NCBI GenBank assembly: GCA_025782395.1
Contig: JALGZD010000161.1
Coordinates: forward strand, 1 to 64,000
Length of the DNA stretch: 64,000 nucleotides
Reading direction: 5' to 3'
From: a bacterium
Lineage (GTDB): Bacteria > Joyebacterota > Joyebacteria > Joyebacterales > Joyebacteraceae
The notes below the pieces were generated by a model that saw only the letters and a list, made by a program, of their open reading frames with translations, did no database searches and was not told the DNA's origin. Shown piece by piece: positions 1 to 7,231 of the stretch. Within the stretch, counting starts at the first letter, position 1. Each line of letters begins with the position of its first letter. A program made the translations under genes and the position numbers.

Positions 1-339
1 CTGCAGGGGTTGGGGCAGGCACTGAGCGAAGAGATGATCTTTGACAGGAAGGGCAGGATGGTCAATGCCAACCTGACCGATTACAAGATCTACTCCGCTG
101 TTGATGCTCCTGAGATCCGGGCCATTCTCGTCGAGACTGACGAGCCGACAGGACCGTTCGGAGCGAAGAGCGTCTCGGAGATCCCGGTGGACGTCGTGTG
201 CCCGGCGGTGGCGAATGCCATCTTCGCGGCGACGGGGCTTCGGTTGCGGGAACTTCCGTTCACACCAGAGAGAGTACTGGCCGGTCTGGATTCGCTTGCG
301 GGTGGACGGGCCCTACCCGGCAGCGGTTCGGACATCTAG
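1..339 (+). CDS. Xanthine dehydrogenase-family molybdopterin-binding subunit, C-terminal part
   Basis: The frame is open from the first base of the window, so this is the 3' end of a longer gene cut by the window edge. The visible 112 residues match the end of the large molybdenum-binding subunit of xanthine dehydrogenase-type hydroxylases. The stretch GPFGAKSVSEIP corresponds to the GAKGVGE segment that carries the catalytic glutamate, here with Ser replacing the second Gly. It is followed by the usual ANAI...G.R....P.TPERV ending. The family hydroxylates purines or related heterocycles using Moco. The next gene is a purine-type deaminase, which supports a purine-degradation role. The exact substrate cannot be told from this fragment. 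Confidence 0.85.
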   Translation: MQGLGQALSEEMIFDRKGRMVNANLTDYKIYSAVDAPEIRAILVETDEPTGPFGAKSVSEIPVDVVCPAVANAIFAATGLRLRELPFTPERVLAGLDSLAGGRALPGSGSDI

Positions 340-352
340 ATCGGAGGGACGG

Positions 353-1744
353 TTGCTTCTCTTCAAGAACGTCTATCACATCGCCACAATGAGCGACACA
401 CGCGACCGGCTCTGCGGCGCGGACGTCCTCGTTGAGGGTAACCGCATAGCGAGGATCGGCGCCGGTCTCGCGGCGCCGGACGGAGCGCGAGTCATCGACT
501 GCTCGTCGATGCTCATGATTCCGGGGTTTGTGAACCTGCACCACCACTTCAACCAGACACTCCAGCGCAACCTGCCTGCTACTCAGAACCGGAAGCTCTT
601 CGACTGGCTGACGACGCTCTACGGCATCTGGGCCGGTCTCTCAGAAGAAGCCGTCCGTGCGGGAACGCGTCTCGCCTGCGCGGAGCTCCTGCTCACCGGT
701 TGCACGATGACGAGCGATCAGATGTATGTGTTTCCGAGTGCGGTGGGCGGTGATCTGATGGGAGCGGAGATCGAGGCCGCAACACAACTCGGGATGCGCT
801 TTCATCCCACGAGGGGGAGCATGTCGCGTGGACGCTCGGCCGGTGGCCTTCCGCCGGACGGCGTCGTGCAGACAGCCGCTGAGATACTGAAGGATTCGGA
901 GCGGCTCATCGAGCATTATCACAACCCCGATCCCTTTGCCATGGTGAGAATCGCGCTCTCACCTTGTTCGCCCTTCTCCGTCGACGAGGGACTGATGCGC
1001 AAGACCGCGGAGCTTGGGCGGGAACACGGCGTGCTGCTGCACACGCACTTGGCAGAGACAGAGGATGAGAACGACTATTGCCTTCGCGAGTATGGTGTGC
1101 GTCCTCTCGCGCTCCTGGAACGGATAGGGTGGCTCGGGAAAGACGTGTGGCTGGCACACGGTGTGCATTTTGAGGACGACGAGCTTGATCTCTTGGCCGA
1201 AACACGCACCGCGATCGCACACTGCCCGACGTCGAACATGCGTCTCTCATCGGGCGTGGCCCGCATTCCGGAGATGCTCAGGCGAGGTGTGCCTGTCGGA
1301 CTGGGTGTCGACGGGAGTGCCAGCAATGATTCGTCGGACATGCTCGGTGAGCTGAGGAACTGTCTCCTGGTACACCTGCTGACCGAAGGACCCGAGGCGA
1401 TGACGGCAGAGGATGTCGTCTGGATGGCGACGCGGGGTGGAGCGCAGATACTGGGGCGTGAGGAGATCGGATCGATCGAGGAAGGGAAGGCGGCCGACCT
1501 GGTGCTGTTCGACATGGCCAGGTTGGGGTACTCCGGAGCGTTGTCGGATCCCCTGGCAGCCATCGTTTACTCGGGGTTCGATCACCGGGTCGACTACACT
1601 GTTGTTGACGGTCACATCGTCGTAGAGAACGGTTGCCTGGTGCGCGGTGATGAGGCCGACATCGCTGCCGAGGGCAACAGGGTTTCGTTCGCCATGCTTG
1701 AGAGAGCGGGGATGGATACTCCGTGGGGGCGTCCACAGAGTTGA
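353..1744 (+). CDS. Amidohydrolase, 8-oxoguanine deaminase / AtzB-like
   Basis: This is a metal-dependent amidohydrolase of 463 residues, close to the usual 450-470. The metal ligands are visible: HHH near residues 63-65 (NLHHHFNQ), then HTHLAETEDE, LAHGVHF and AHCPTSNMR, and the catalytic Asp in GLGVDGSASND. The VDGSASND form is typical of 8-oxoguanine deaminases and hydroxyatrazine hydrolases (inference from family knowledge). I chose the TTG at 353 because GGAGGG lies five bases upstream and the protein then begins at the expected first beta strand (LLFKNVYHI). The frame is open further upstream, but that part overlaps the preceding gene and looks non-native. It lies 13 bp after the molybdenum hydroxylase and probably acts with it on oxidised purines or guanine. 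Confidence 0.85.
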   Translation: MLLFKNVYHIATMSDTRDRLCGADVLVEGNRIARIGAGLAAPDGARVIDCSSMLMIPGFVNLHHHFNQTLQRNLPATQNRKLFDWLTTLYGIWAGLSEEAVRAGTRLACAELLLTGCTMTSDQMYVFPSAVGGDLMGAEIEAATQLGMRFHPTRGSMSRGRSAGGLPPDGVVQTAAEILKDSERLIEHYHNPDPFAMVRIALSPCSPFSVDEGLMRKTAELGREHGVLLHTHLAETEDENDYCLREYGVRPLALLERIGWLGKDVWLAHGVHFEDDELDLLAETRTAIAHCPTSNMRLSSGVARIPEMLRRGVPVGLGVDGSASNDSSDMLGELRNCLLVHLLTEGPEAMTAEDVVWMATRGGAQILGREEIGSIEEGKAADLVLFDMARLGYSGALSDPLAAIVYSGFDHRVDYTVVDGHIVVENGCLVRGDEADIAAEGNRVSFAMLERAGMDTPWGRPQS

Positions 1745-1773
1745 CGGTGGCGCCCGCCCGAGAACGCGCGTGA

Positions 1774-1810
1774 ACGCACGAAAGGCCCACTATGTGGGCC
1801 TTTCGTGCGT
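1774..1810 (+). terminator. Perfect 17-bp stem terminator
   Basis: Two 17-base arms (1774-1790 and 1794-1810) are perfectly complementary around a TAT loop. The stem ends in AAAGG/CCTTT, so it could terminate in either direction. It follows the amidohydrolase by 29 bases and closes the purine unit. Confidence 0.85.
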
Positions 1811-2002
1811 TTCTGACTGACGTGGAGCGACTCCTGCTCGTCAGACACACCGTCCGTCGACCGCGCTTCGGCGGGCATGAGTCCAACGGCGGCAGGCTGC
1901 GCTCTCACGCTCCCTGTGATTGCGGACGTCAGGGCGCCGCCGCCGGGTGGATGTGACTTAGGCGAGGGATCTCCTGGGTCCCGCGTGGGGGGAGGTGGTG
2001 TG

Positions 2003-2833
2003 GTGAGGGTGAAGGTGAAGGCTGGAAGGCAGGACGCTCAACGGTCTGGTGTCGTGGCCATGATCCTGGTTGTCGCCGTGTGCCTTGTTGCTCCGCAGGC
2101 CATGGCGCTGCAGGTCTGGAACCGTGTCGTGTTCACCGAGATCTACTACTACGTTCCGGGCTTCGATGCTCACAATGAGTACATCGAGCTGATGAATGCC
2201 GGCGGCACTGTCGCGTTCCTGGACGGGGCCGTCATTACTGATGAGGGTGACGACGGAATGCCGGAAGCCGTCTATCGCTTTCCGGGGCAGCACGGCGGCT
2301 GTCAGCATCCGCTCTGGCCCGGCGAGAGAATCGTGATTGCGAGAGATGCTATTCCGGGAGAGGTCACCCCCGATCTGTCCGGTGCCGACTGGGAGTTCGT
2401 GCATCCCTCGGATGACAACGACAACCCGGATGTTCCGAATCTGATCCTCTGCGGAGGTTACGACACCGATATCGCACTGGCGAACGGGGGAGACGGGATT
2501 CTTCTCGCGACCGGCACAGATACGATCGCGGCCATCGATTGCTGGACGATCGTGGATGGGGTGAACTGGGGCGACGTGGCGGATCCGGTGCCGATAGCCT
2601 ACGGCCTGTGTGTCGATCCTGAACCTGCGCCGGGAGTTCCTCAGGGTAACTGCCTGGGTCGATGCCCAGGGGGCGTGGATCACAACGGGAGCAGCGCCGA
2701 TGACTGGTTCATGATGATTCCCAGCCCCGGGGAACCGGCCATCCCATCTGATCCGCAAGACTGTGTCTCGCCTGTGGAGACGTCGTCATGGGGGCGGATA
2801 AAGGCACTCTACAGGCCTGCTCAGGAAGAATAG
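2003..2833 (+). CDS. Secreted lamin-tail-domain protein with SWG C-terminal tag
   Basis: The GTG at 2003 has GGAGGT six bases upstream and gives a 276-residue protein. It starts with a basic stretch, a hydrophobic signal segment (VVAMILVVAVCLVA) and a likely cleavage after PQAMA. The mature part begins RVVFTEIYYYVPGFDAHNEY, followed by IELMNAGG...LDGAVITDE. That is the pattern of a bacterial lamin-tail (LTD) domain, often found on extracellular nucleases and adhesins. No catalytic domain is visible. The C-terminus reads SPVETSSWGRIKALYR plus five more residues. This tail also occurs on two other secreted proteins in the window, ending at 53211 and 56701 on the minus strand. A longer upstream frame exists but lacks a ribosome site. 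Location is probably the cell surface; function is unknown. Confidence 0.75.
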   Translation: MRVKVKAGRQDAQRSGVVAMILVVAVCLVAPQAMALQVWNRVVFTEIYYYVPGFDAHNEYIELMNAGGTVAFLDGAVITDEGDDGMPEAVYRFPGQHGGCQHPLWPGERIVIARDAIPGEVTPDLSGADWEFVHPSDDNDNPDVPNLILCGGYDTDIALANGGDGILLATGTDTIAAIDCWTIVDGVNWGDVADPVPIAYGLCVDPEPAPGVPQGNCLGRCPGGVDHNGSSADDWFMMIPSPGEPAIPSDPQDCVSPVETSSWGRIKALYRPAQEE

Positions 2834-2877
2834 AGGGGCGCTTCGAGCAAGTTCTTGGGGGCTGTCCATATCGTGGT

Positions 2878-2910
2878 GAATGCCCGTGGCCGATCCGGCC
2901 GCGGGCATTC
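2878..2910 (+). terminator. Strong terminator hairpin
   Basis: A 15-bp stem (2878-2892 with 2896-2910, one G-T pair) closes on an ATC loop and is followed by CTGTTTG. It ends the lamin-tail gene transcript 45 bases after the stop codon. Confidence 0.85.
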
Positions 2911-2951
2911 CTGTTTGTGACGCCGGATCATCGAACCAGTGCTCCCCCGGC

Positions 2952-3178
2952 GCAGGCGAACGTGCGGCTCCCCGCAGGCGGACGTGCGGCTCCCCGCAGG
3001 CGGATCTGCGGCTCCCCGCAGGCGGATCTGCGGCTCCCCGCAGGCGGATCTGCGGCTCCCCGCAGGCGAATCTGCGGTTCCCCGCAGGCGGACGTGCGGC
3101 TCCCCGCAGGCGGACGTGCGGCTCCCCGCAGGCGGACCTGCGGTTCCCCGCAGGCGGACGTGCGGCTCCCCGCAGGCG
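2952..3178 (+). repeat. Ten tandem 22-bp GC-rich hairpin repeats
   Basis: Ten complete head-to-tail 22-bp units run from 2952 to 3171 with consensus GCAGGCGGAC + GTGCGGCTCCCC, followed by a 7-base partial unit (3172-3178). Units differ only at four or five positions: G/A at position 8, CG/TC/CC at 10-11 and C/T at 17. Each unit junction can fold as (C)TGCGG-CTCC-CCGCA(G), so the array is a chain of small hairpins. Because 22 is not a multiple of three, open frames occur in several phases on both strands. I treat those as by-products, not genes. The array ends exactly where the acpS promoter -35 box begins. There are no spacers, so this is not CRISPR. Confidence 0.95.
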
Positions 3179-3208
3179 TTGACCGCACGCCCGGCATCGG
3201 GGTACAAT
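3179..3208 (+). promoter_or_regulatory. Sigma-70 promoter of acpS
   Basis: TTGACC (3179-3184) and TACAAT (3203-3208) are 18 bp apart. The -35 box starts on the base right after the last partial repeat of the 22-bp array. The predicted leader of about 60 nt contains the 16-bp palindrome CCGCCGGATCCGGCGG at 3231-3246. Confidence 0.65.
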
Positions 3209-3273
3209 TCCACCATGCAAATTGACTGTTCCGCCGGATCCGGCGGGAAGCCGGCGGATTCCGGAGGAGAGGA

Positions 3274-3657
3274 TTGGTTGTCGGAGTCGGGATAGACATT
3301 GTCGATCTCGAGGTGTTCCGGGCTCGGCTGAGTGATGGCTTGGTGGATGAGCTCTTCCTGCCTGCCGAGATTGAGTACTGCAGGATGCAGGCTCGGTCGT
3401 GGGAGGCGTTCGCCGCTCGTTTCGCGGCGAAGGAGGCGCTCTTCAAGGCTCTGGGAGCTGGTCTGGCGCAGGGGTTGCGTTGGAAAGATGTTGAGGTCCT
3501 GAGAGAGCCGTCGGGCGAGCCACAACTCAAGCTCAACGGCACGGCTCTCAGCGCAGCCGGGGAGAGGGGCGCAGGTCGATGGCTCCTGTCACTTACTCAC
3601 AGTCGAACGAGTGCTGCCGCCGTTGTCGTGCTCGACTCGGATCCTGTCCAGGCTTGA
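3274..3657 (+). CDS. acpS: Holo-[acyl-carrier-protein] synthase
   Basis: The protein has 127 residues, the normal size for AcpS, which transfers 4'-phosphopantetheine from CoA to a serine of acyl carrier proteins in the cytoplasm. The N-terminal GVGIDIVDLEVF carries the Mg-binding Asp. FAARFAAKEALFKALGAGL matches the second signature (RFAAKEA..KA.G.G). LLSLTHSRTSAAAVVV matches the C-terminal HS strand. I chose the TTG start at 3274 because GGAGGAGA is directly upstream and the protein starts at the family's first strand. An ACP gene (5584) lies two genes downstream, so that ACP is a likely substrate. The last codons are part of a 32-bp direct repeat that continues past the stop. Confidence 0.9.
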   Translation: MVVGVGIDIVDLEVFRARLSDGLVDELFLPAEIEYCRMQARSWEAFAARFAAKEALFKALGAGLAQGLRWKDVEVLREPSGEPQLKLNGTALSAAGERGAGRWLLSLTHSRTSAAAVVVLDSDPVQA

Positions 3658-3725
3658 TCGCTCGGGCCTCGGATCCTGCCCAGGCTTGATCGCTCGGGCC
3701 TCGGATCCTGCCCAGGCTTGATCGC
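3638..3725 (+). repeat. 32-bp direct repeat at the acpS 3' end (2.75 copies)
   Basis: Units at 3638-3669 and 3670-3701 and a 24-base partial unit at 3702-3725 begin CGGATCCTGYCCAGGCTTGA and continue TCGCTCGGGCCT. They differ by one base (T/C). The first copy encodes the last AcpS residues and its stop codon; the others fill the gap before the next gene. Confidence 0.9.
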
Positions 3726-3777
3726 GGGGCGGGCGTTCACTAAGAGCAGTTACGCATCCGGTGTGAAAGGAGCTGTC

Positions 3778-5523
3778 TTGAGCAACATTGGATCTTACGA
3801 GGAGAGACTGAAGGGTTTCGACTGGGGCATCGCGAAAGAGGTACTGGGTTGGGAAGATGGCGAGCTCCTCAACATAGGACACATCTGCTCAGACAGGGTA
3901 TGCACTCGGGGGCAAACCGACAAGGTCGCCCTCATCTGGGAGGGTTTCGGGGGCAAGAAACACACCTACACTTTCGACGATCTCAGAGTCTACTCGAACG
4001 GATTCGCGAAATTCCTTCGCGACCAGGGACTCGAGACCGGCGACCGCATCTGTATCTTCATGGACAAGATTCCGAGTCTCTACTTCTCATTTCTCGGCAT
4101 TCTGAAGATGGGCGGCATCGCTCAGCCCCTCTTCTCCGCATTCGGCGATGAATCGCTCGAGGTTCGTCTGGAGAGCGCAGGCACTGCGGCGATCCTCACG
4201 ACCAGGAAGCACGTCAAGAAGGTTCGCAAGATCCTGGACAAACTCCCAGAGCTGAAACACGTCATCGTTGTGGAAGGCGACGAGTCCAAACTGAAGGGCG
4301 AGGAAATATTCTTCGATGTGGAAGCGGCGCCTCGAGTCGAGGAGTTCGACGCATACGAAGCGACACCGGCGACGCCTTCCGTGCTGCACTACACCTCGGG
4401 AACGACGGGTCAGCCGAAGGGCGCGCAGCACGTCCACAGCTCGATCTGGGGGCAGGCGCTCACGACATCCTGGGTCCTGGATCTCAGGGACGACGACATC
4501 TATTGGTGCACGGCCGACCCAGGCTGGGTGACCGGAACGAGCTACGGTATCATCGGACCGTGGTCGCTCGGGGTTACGCAGTGCGTGCTTGATTCCGGCT
4601 TCACGTGCGCGCGCTGGTATCAGTTCATCCAAGACAACCGTATCACCGTGTGGTACTCGGCTCCCACGGCCATTCGCTCGCTCATGCGTGATGGTATTGA
4701 GCCTGTCAAGGCACACGATCTGTCCTCGCTGAGGCATCTTGCCTCCGTGGGTGAGCCGCTCAACGCAGAGGCCGTCATCTGGAGCGAGGAGGTGTTCGGG
4801 CTCCCGTTCCTGGATACATTCTGGCAGACGGAGACGGGTGCAATGATGATCTCGAACTACCCGGGCATGCCCATCAAGCCCGGATCAATGGGGAAGCCGT
4901 TCCCCGGTATCGAAGCTGCCGTGCTGGATCTCAAGACGCACGAGCCCATTGAGGAGCCCGGCAGAGTCGGGCTCATAGCGTTTCGCCCAGGCTGGCCCGC
5001 AATGTTCCGCGCGTACCGGAACAAGCCGGACATCTACCGGAGCAAGTTCGCTGGGGCGCCCGAGGGCGCCGAGCCCGATGAGCTTTGCACCAACACCGAT
5101 CTCTGGTATGTCTCCGGCGACAGGGCAAGCATTGACGCCGATGGGTACTACTGGTTCGTCGGACGGGATGATGATGTCATCAATACGGGCGGTCACCTCG
5201 TCGGTCCGTTCGAAATCGAGTCAGCGCTCGTTGAGCATGAGGCGATCGCGGAGGCCGCGGCCGTCGGCAAGCCCGACAAGGTAAACATGGAGGTCGTGAA
5301 GGCCTTCGTGTCTCTCAAGCCGGGGTTCGAACCATCCGGTGACCTCGAGCTTTCGATCATGAATTTCATCAGGAAGAAGCTGTCTCCTCTGGCAATGCCT
5401 CAGGAGATAGAATACATGGAGAAGCTCCCGAAGACCCGCTCCGGGAAGATCCTGAGGCGCTATCTCAGGGCGCTTGAGTGGGGTGAGGACGTTGGAGATC
5501 TCTCGACACTCGAGGACGACTAG
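3778..5523 (+). CDS. AMP-forming acetyl-CoA synthetase-like ligase
   Basis: This is a member of the ANL (adenylate-forming) superfamily, 581 residues. Core motifs are present: HYTSGTTGQPKGAQHVH near residue 203 (phosphate loop), TADPGWVTGTSYGIIGPW (typical of acetyl-CoA synthetases), FWQTETGAMM, the ATP-ribose Asp in YVSGDRA, and YYWFVGRDDDVINTGGHLVG. PKTRSGKILRR near the end holds the catalytic, acetylatable lysine. It probably makes acetyl-AMP or a short acyl-AMP and transfers the acyl group to CoA or to the adjacent carrier protein. The TTG at 3778 is preferred: AAAGGAG lies five bases before it, and the residues upstream of it come from repeat DNA. The gene lies between acpS and an ACP-kbl pair. 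Acceptor choice (CoA or ACP) cannot be decided here. Confidence 0.85.
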   Translation: MSNIGSYEERLKGFDWGIAKEVLGWEDGELLNIGHICSDRVCTRGQTDKVALIWEGFGGKKHTYTFDDLRVYSNGFAKFLRDQGLETGDRICIFMDKIPSLYFSFLGILKMGGIAQPLFSAFGDESLEVRLESAGTAAILTTRKHVKKVRKILDKLPELKHVIVVEGDESKLKGEEIFFDVEAAPRVEEFDAYEATPATPSVLHYTSGTTGQPKGAQHVHSSIWGQALTTSWVLDLRDDDIYWCTADPGWVTGTSYGIIGPWSLGVTQCVLDSGFTCARWYQFIQDNRITVWYSAPTAIRSLMRDGIEPVKAHDLSSLRHLASVGEPLNAEAVIWSEEVFGLPFLDTFWQTETGAMMISNYPGMPIKPGSMGKPFPGIEAAVLDLKTHEPIEEPGRVGLIAFRPGWPAMFRAYRNKPDIYRSKFAGAPEGAEPDELCTNTDLWYVSGDRASIDADGYYWFVGRDDDVINTGGHLVGPFEIESALVEHEAIAEAAAVGKPDKVNMEVVKAFVSLKPGFEPSGDLELSIMNFIRKKLSPLAMPQEIEYMEKLPKTRSGKILRRYLRALEWGEDVGDLSTLEDD

Positions 5524-5583
5524 AACCAGCGCGGAGGCCGCGAGCAGACGGCCATGCAACAGTCACAAAAGAGAGGAAGACCA

Positions 5584-5832
5584 ATGGACGAGATGAAAGA
5601 CGTTGTTCTGGAGTATATCGTCGACGAGTACGTCGACGAGGACGATGATGTGGAAGTTGATTTCGATACTGCGCTCATCTCCTCGGGCATCGTAGATAGC
5701 TTCTCCATGGTGTCGTTGAAAGTTTTTCTTGAGAAGAAATATGACATCACGCTTTCGGACAGCGAGGCTACGCCGGAGGCATTCGACACCGTCACTTCCA
5801 TAGTGGAACTCGTGAACAAGCACTTGGGTTGA
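5584..5832 (+). CDS. Acyl carrier protein
   Basis: This is a small acidic protein of 82 residues with an ACP fold pattern: helix 1 rich in Asp/Glu (YIVDEYVDEDDDVEVDFD), then GIVDSFSMVSL, where Ser39 is the predicted phosphopantetheine site, then an amphipathic helix and a C-terminal helix ending VELVNKHLG. The DSF context replaces the DSL of fatty-acid ACP, as in specialised carrier proteins. The ATG at 5584 has AGAGGAAG upstream; an in-frame ATG at 5554 is less likely. It sits 60 bp after the acetyl-CoA-synthetase-like ligase and 13 bp before kbl, so it may carry the acyl group between them (inference). AcpS, encoded at 3274, should load it. Confidence 0.88.
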   Translation: MDEMKDVVLEYIVDEYVDEDDDVEVDFDTALISSGIVDSFSMVSLKVFLEKKYDITLSDSEATPEAFDTVTSIVELVNKHLG

Positions 5833-5845
5833 TCAGGAGGCGGGC

Positions 5846-7093
5846 ATGGCATACTCCGACAAGACGCGACAGGCGTTCGTCGACGACATAGAGACAATCA
5901 AGAAGAAAGGGATCTTCAAGGAGAAGCGCTTCATCTGCTCGCCACAGGGGGCAGTGATAGATGTTGAGTATCCTGAGGGGGCCTCGCGGAAAGAAGTCCT
6001 CAACTTCTGCGCGAATAATTACCTCGGTCTCTCAAGTCACACGGACGTGATAAAGGCCGCGCACGAGGGCCTGGATTCGCGTGGGTACGGCATGAGTTCG
6101 GTACGGTTCATCTGTGGCACACAGGACATTCACCGGGAACTCCAGGACAAGATGTCGAGCTTCCTTGGAATGGAGGACACGCTCCTTTTCCCATCGTGCA
6201 TGGATGCAAACGCGGGCGTCTTCGAGTCCATTCTCGAGCCGGAGGACGTGATCATCGCCGACAGGTTGATCCACGCCTCGCTTGTCGACGGCATCAGGCT
6301 CTGCTCCGCCCAGTACGATACGTTCAAGCACATGAACATGAAGCACCTCGAGAAAAAGCTGGAGCTTCACCAGGACAAACGGCACAGGCTCATCGTGACG
6401 GACGGCGTCTTCTCGATGGACGGTGATCTCTGTCCGCTCGATGAAATGTGCGAACTCGCAGAGAAGTACGACGCGATGGTGCTGGTTGATGAATCCCATG
6501 CCAGCGGATTCATCGGCAGAACGGGCCGCGGCACACACGAACACTTCGACGTGATGGATAAGGTTGATCTCATCACTACGACGTTCGGCAAAGCCCTTGG
6601 TGGAGCCTCGGGTGGCTGCGTCTCCGGCAGAAAAGAGCTCGTGGAACTCTGCCGCCAGAAAGCACGGCCGTATCTCTTCTCCAACTCCATGGCGCCGCCC
6701 ATCGTTGCCGGGTCCATCAAGGTAATCGAGGTGCTGTCGAAGACAACGGAGCGGCGCGACAAGCTGGAGGAGAACACACAGCGGTTCAGGGAGAAGATGA
6801 CGTCAGCCGGTCTGAACATCCGGCCTGGTGTCACGCCCATCGTTCCCGTCATGCTCTACAACGCGAAGCTGGCGAACGACATGGCGAGGGACATGTACGC
6901 CGAGGGCATCTACGTGATCGGTTTCTTCTTCCCGGTTGTCCCGGCCGGCGCGGCACGGATTCGCGTTCAGCTCTCTGCGGCGCACGAGTTCGAGCACATT
7001 GACAGGTGCGTCGACGCCTTCGCGAAGGTGGGAGAGAAGTACGGCATCATCGGCATGGACAAGCAGGCGATCATCGACAAATACGGCGTGTAG
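5846..7093 (+). CDS. kbl: Glycine C-acetyltransferase (2-amino-3-ketobutyrate CoA ligase)
   Basis: This is a PLP enzyme of the alpha-oxoamine synthase family, 415 residues. It matches true KBL closely: FCANNYLGL, YGMSSVRFICGTQD, the PLP Asp in VLVDESHASGF, the Schiff-base Lys249 in TTTFGKALGGASGG, RPYLFSNSMAP and FFFPVVPAGAARIR. KBL cleaves 2-amino-3-oxobutyrate with CoA to glycine and acetyl-CoA. The start ATG follows AGGAGG by five bases. Threonine dehydrogenase (tdh), the preceding step, is convergent at 7227. The unusual part is the tight linkage to an ACP and an acyl-activating ligase, an arrangement also seen for serine palmitoyltransferase loci. Residue similarity nevertheless favours the acetyl enzyme. 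N-terminal extensions relative to E. coli KBL are small. Confidence 0.88.
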   Translation: MAYSDKTRQAFVDDIETIKKKGIFKEKRFICSPQGAVIDVEYPEGASRKEVLNFCANNYLGLSSHTDVIKAAHEGLDSRGYGMSSVRFICGTQDIHRELQDKMSSFLGMEDTLLFPSCMDANAGVFESILEPEDVIIADRLIHASLVDGIRLCSAQYDTFKHMNMKHLEKKLELHQDKRHRLIVTDGVFSMDGDLCPLDEMCELAEKYDAMVLVDESHASGFIGRTGRGTHEHFDVMDKVDLITTTFGKALGGASGGCVSGRKELVELCRQKARPYLFSNSMAPPIVAGSIKVIEVLSKTTERRDKLEENTQRFREKMTSAGLNIRPGVTPIVPVMLYNAKLANDMARDMYAEGIYVIGFFFPVVPAGAARIRVQLSAAHEFEHIDRCVDAFAKVGEKYGIIGMDKQAIIDKYGV

Positions 7094-7102
7094 GGGAGGA
7101 AC

Positions 7103-7231
7103 GTGAAGAACAACCTCGCGAACCCGGCCCCGCTTGGTCTCGTGGGGTTCGCCACGTAGGGCAGGAACAGGGCGATCCGGTTCGTGTTCCTGAGCCCCAC
7201 GGTTTTCTTCTGGCTCCTCGCACCGGCTAGC
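7103..7231 (+). pseudogene. Remnant of an acetate uptake transporter (SatP/YaaH family)
   Basis: A GTG at 7103 with GGGGAGGA upstream begins MKNNLANPAPLGLVGFAT and then hits a TAG at 7157. NPAPLGLVGF is exactly the signature at the N-terminus of the GPR1/FUN34/YaaH acetate transporter family. In the same frame after the stop, GRNRAIRFVFLSPTVFFWLL resembles a later transmembrane segment of that family. The middle, of the order of 100 residues, is missing. The remnant begins nine bases after kbl, so an intact gene would have been the last member of the acs-acp-kbl operon. Its end runs into the antisense 3' end of tdh. I read this as a deletion-decayed permease. The first part is secure; the second fragment is less certain. 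Confidence 0.7.

Noticed and set aside
2952-3178. CRISPR-like array
   Set aside because: The 22-bp units are directly adjacent with no unique spacers, and no cas genes are present.
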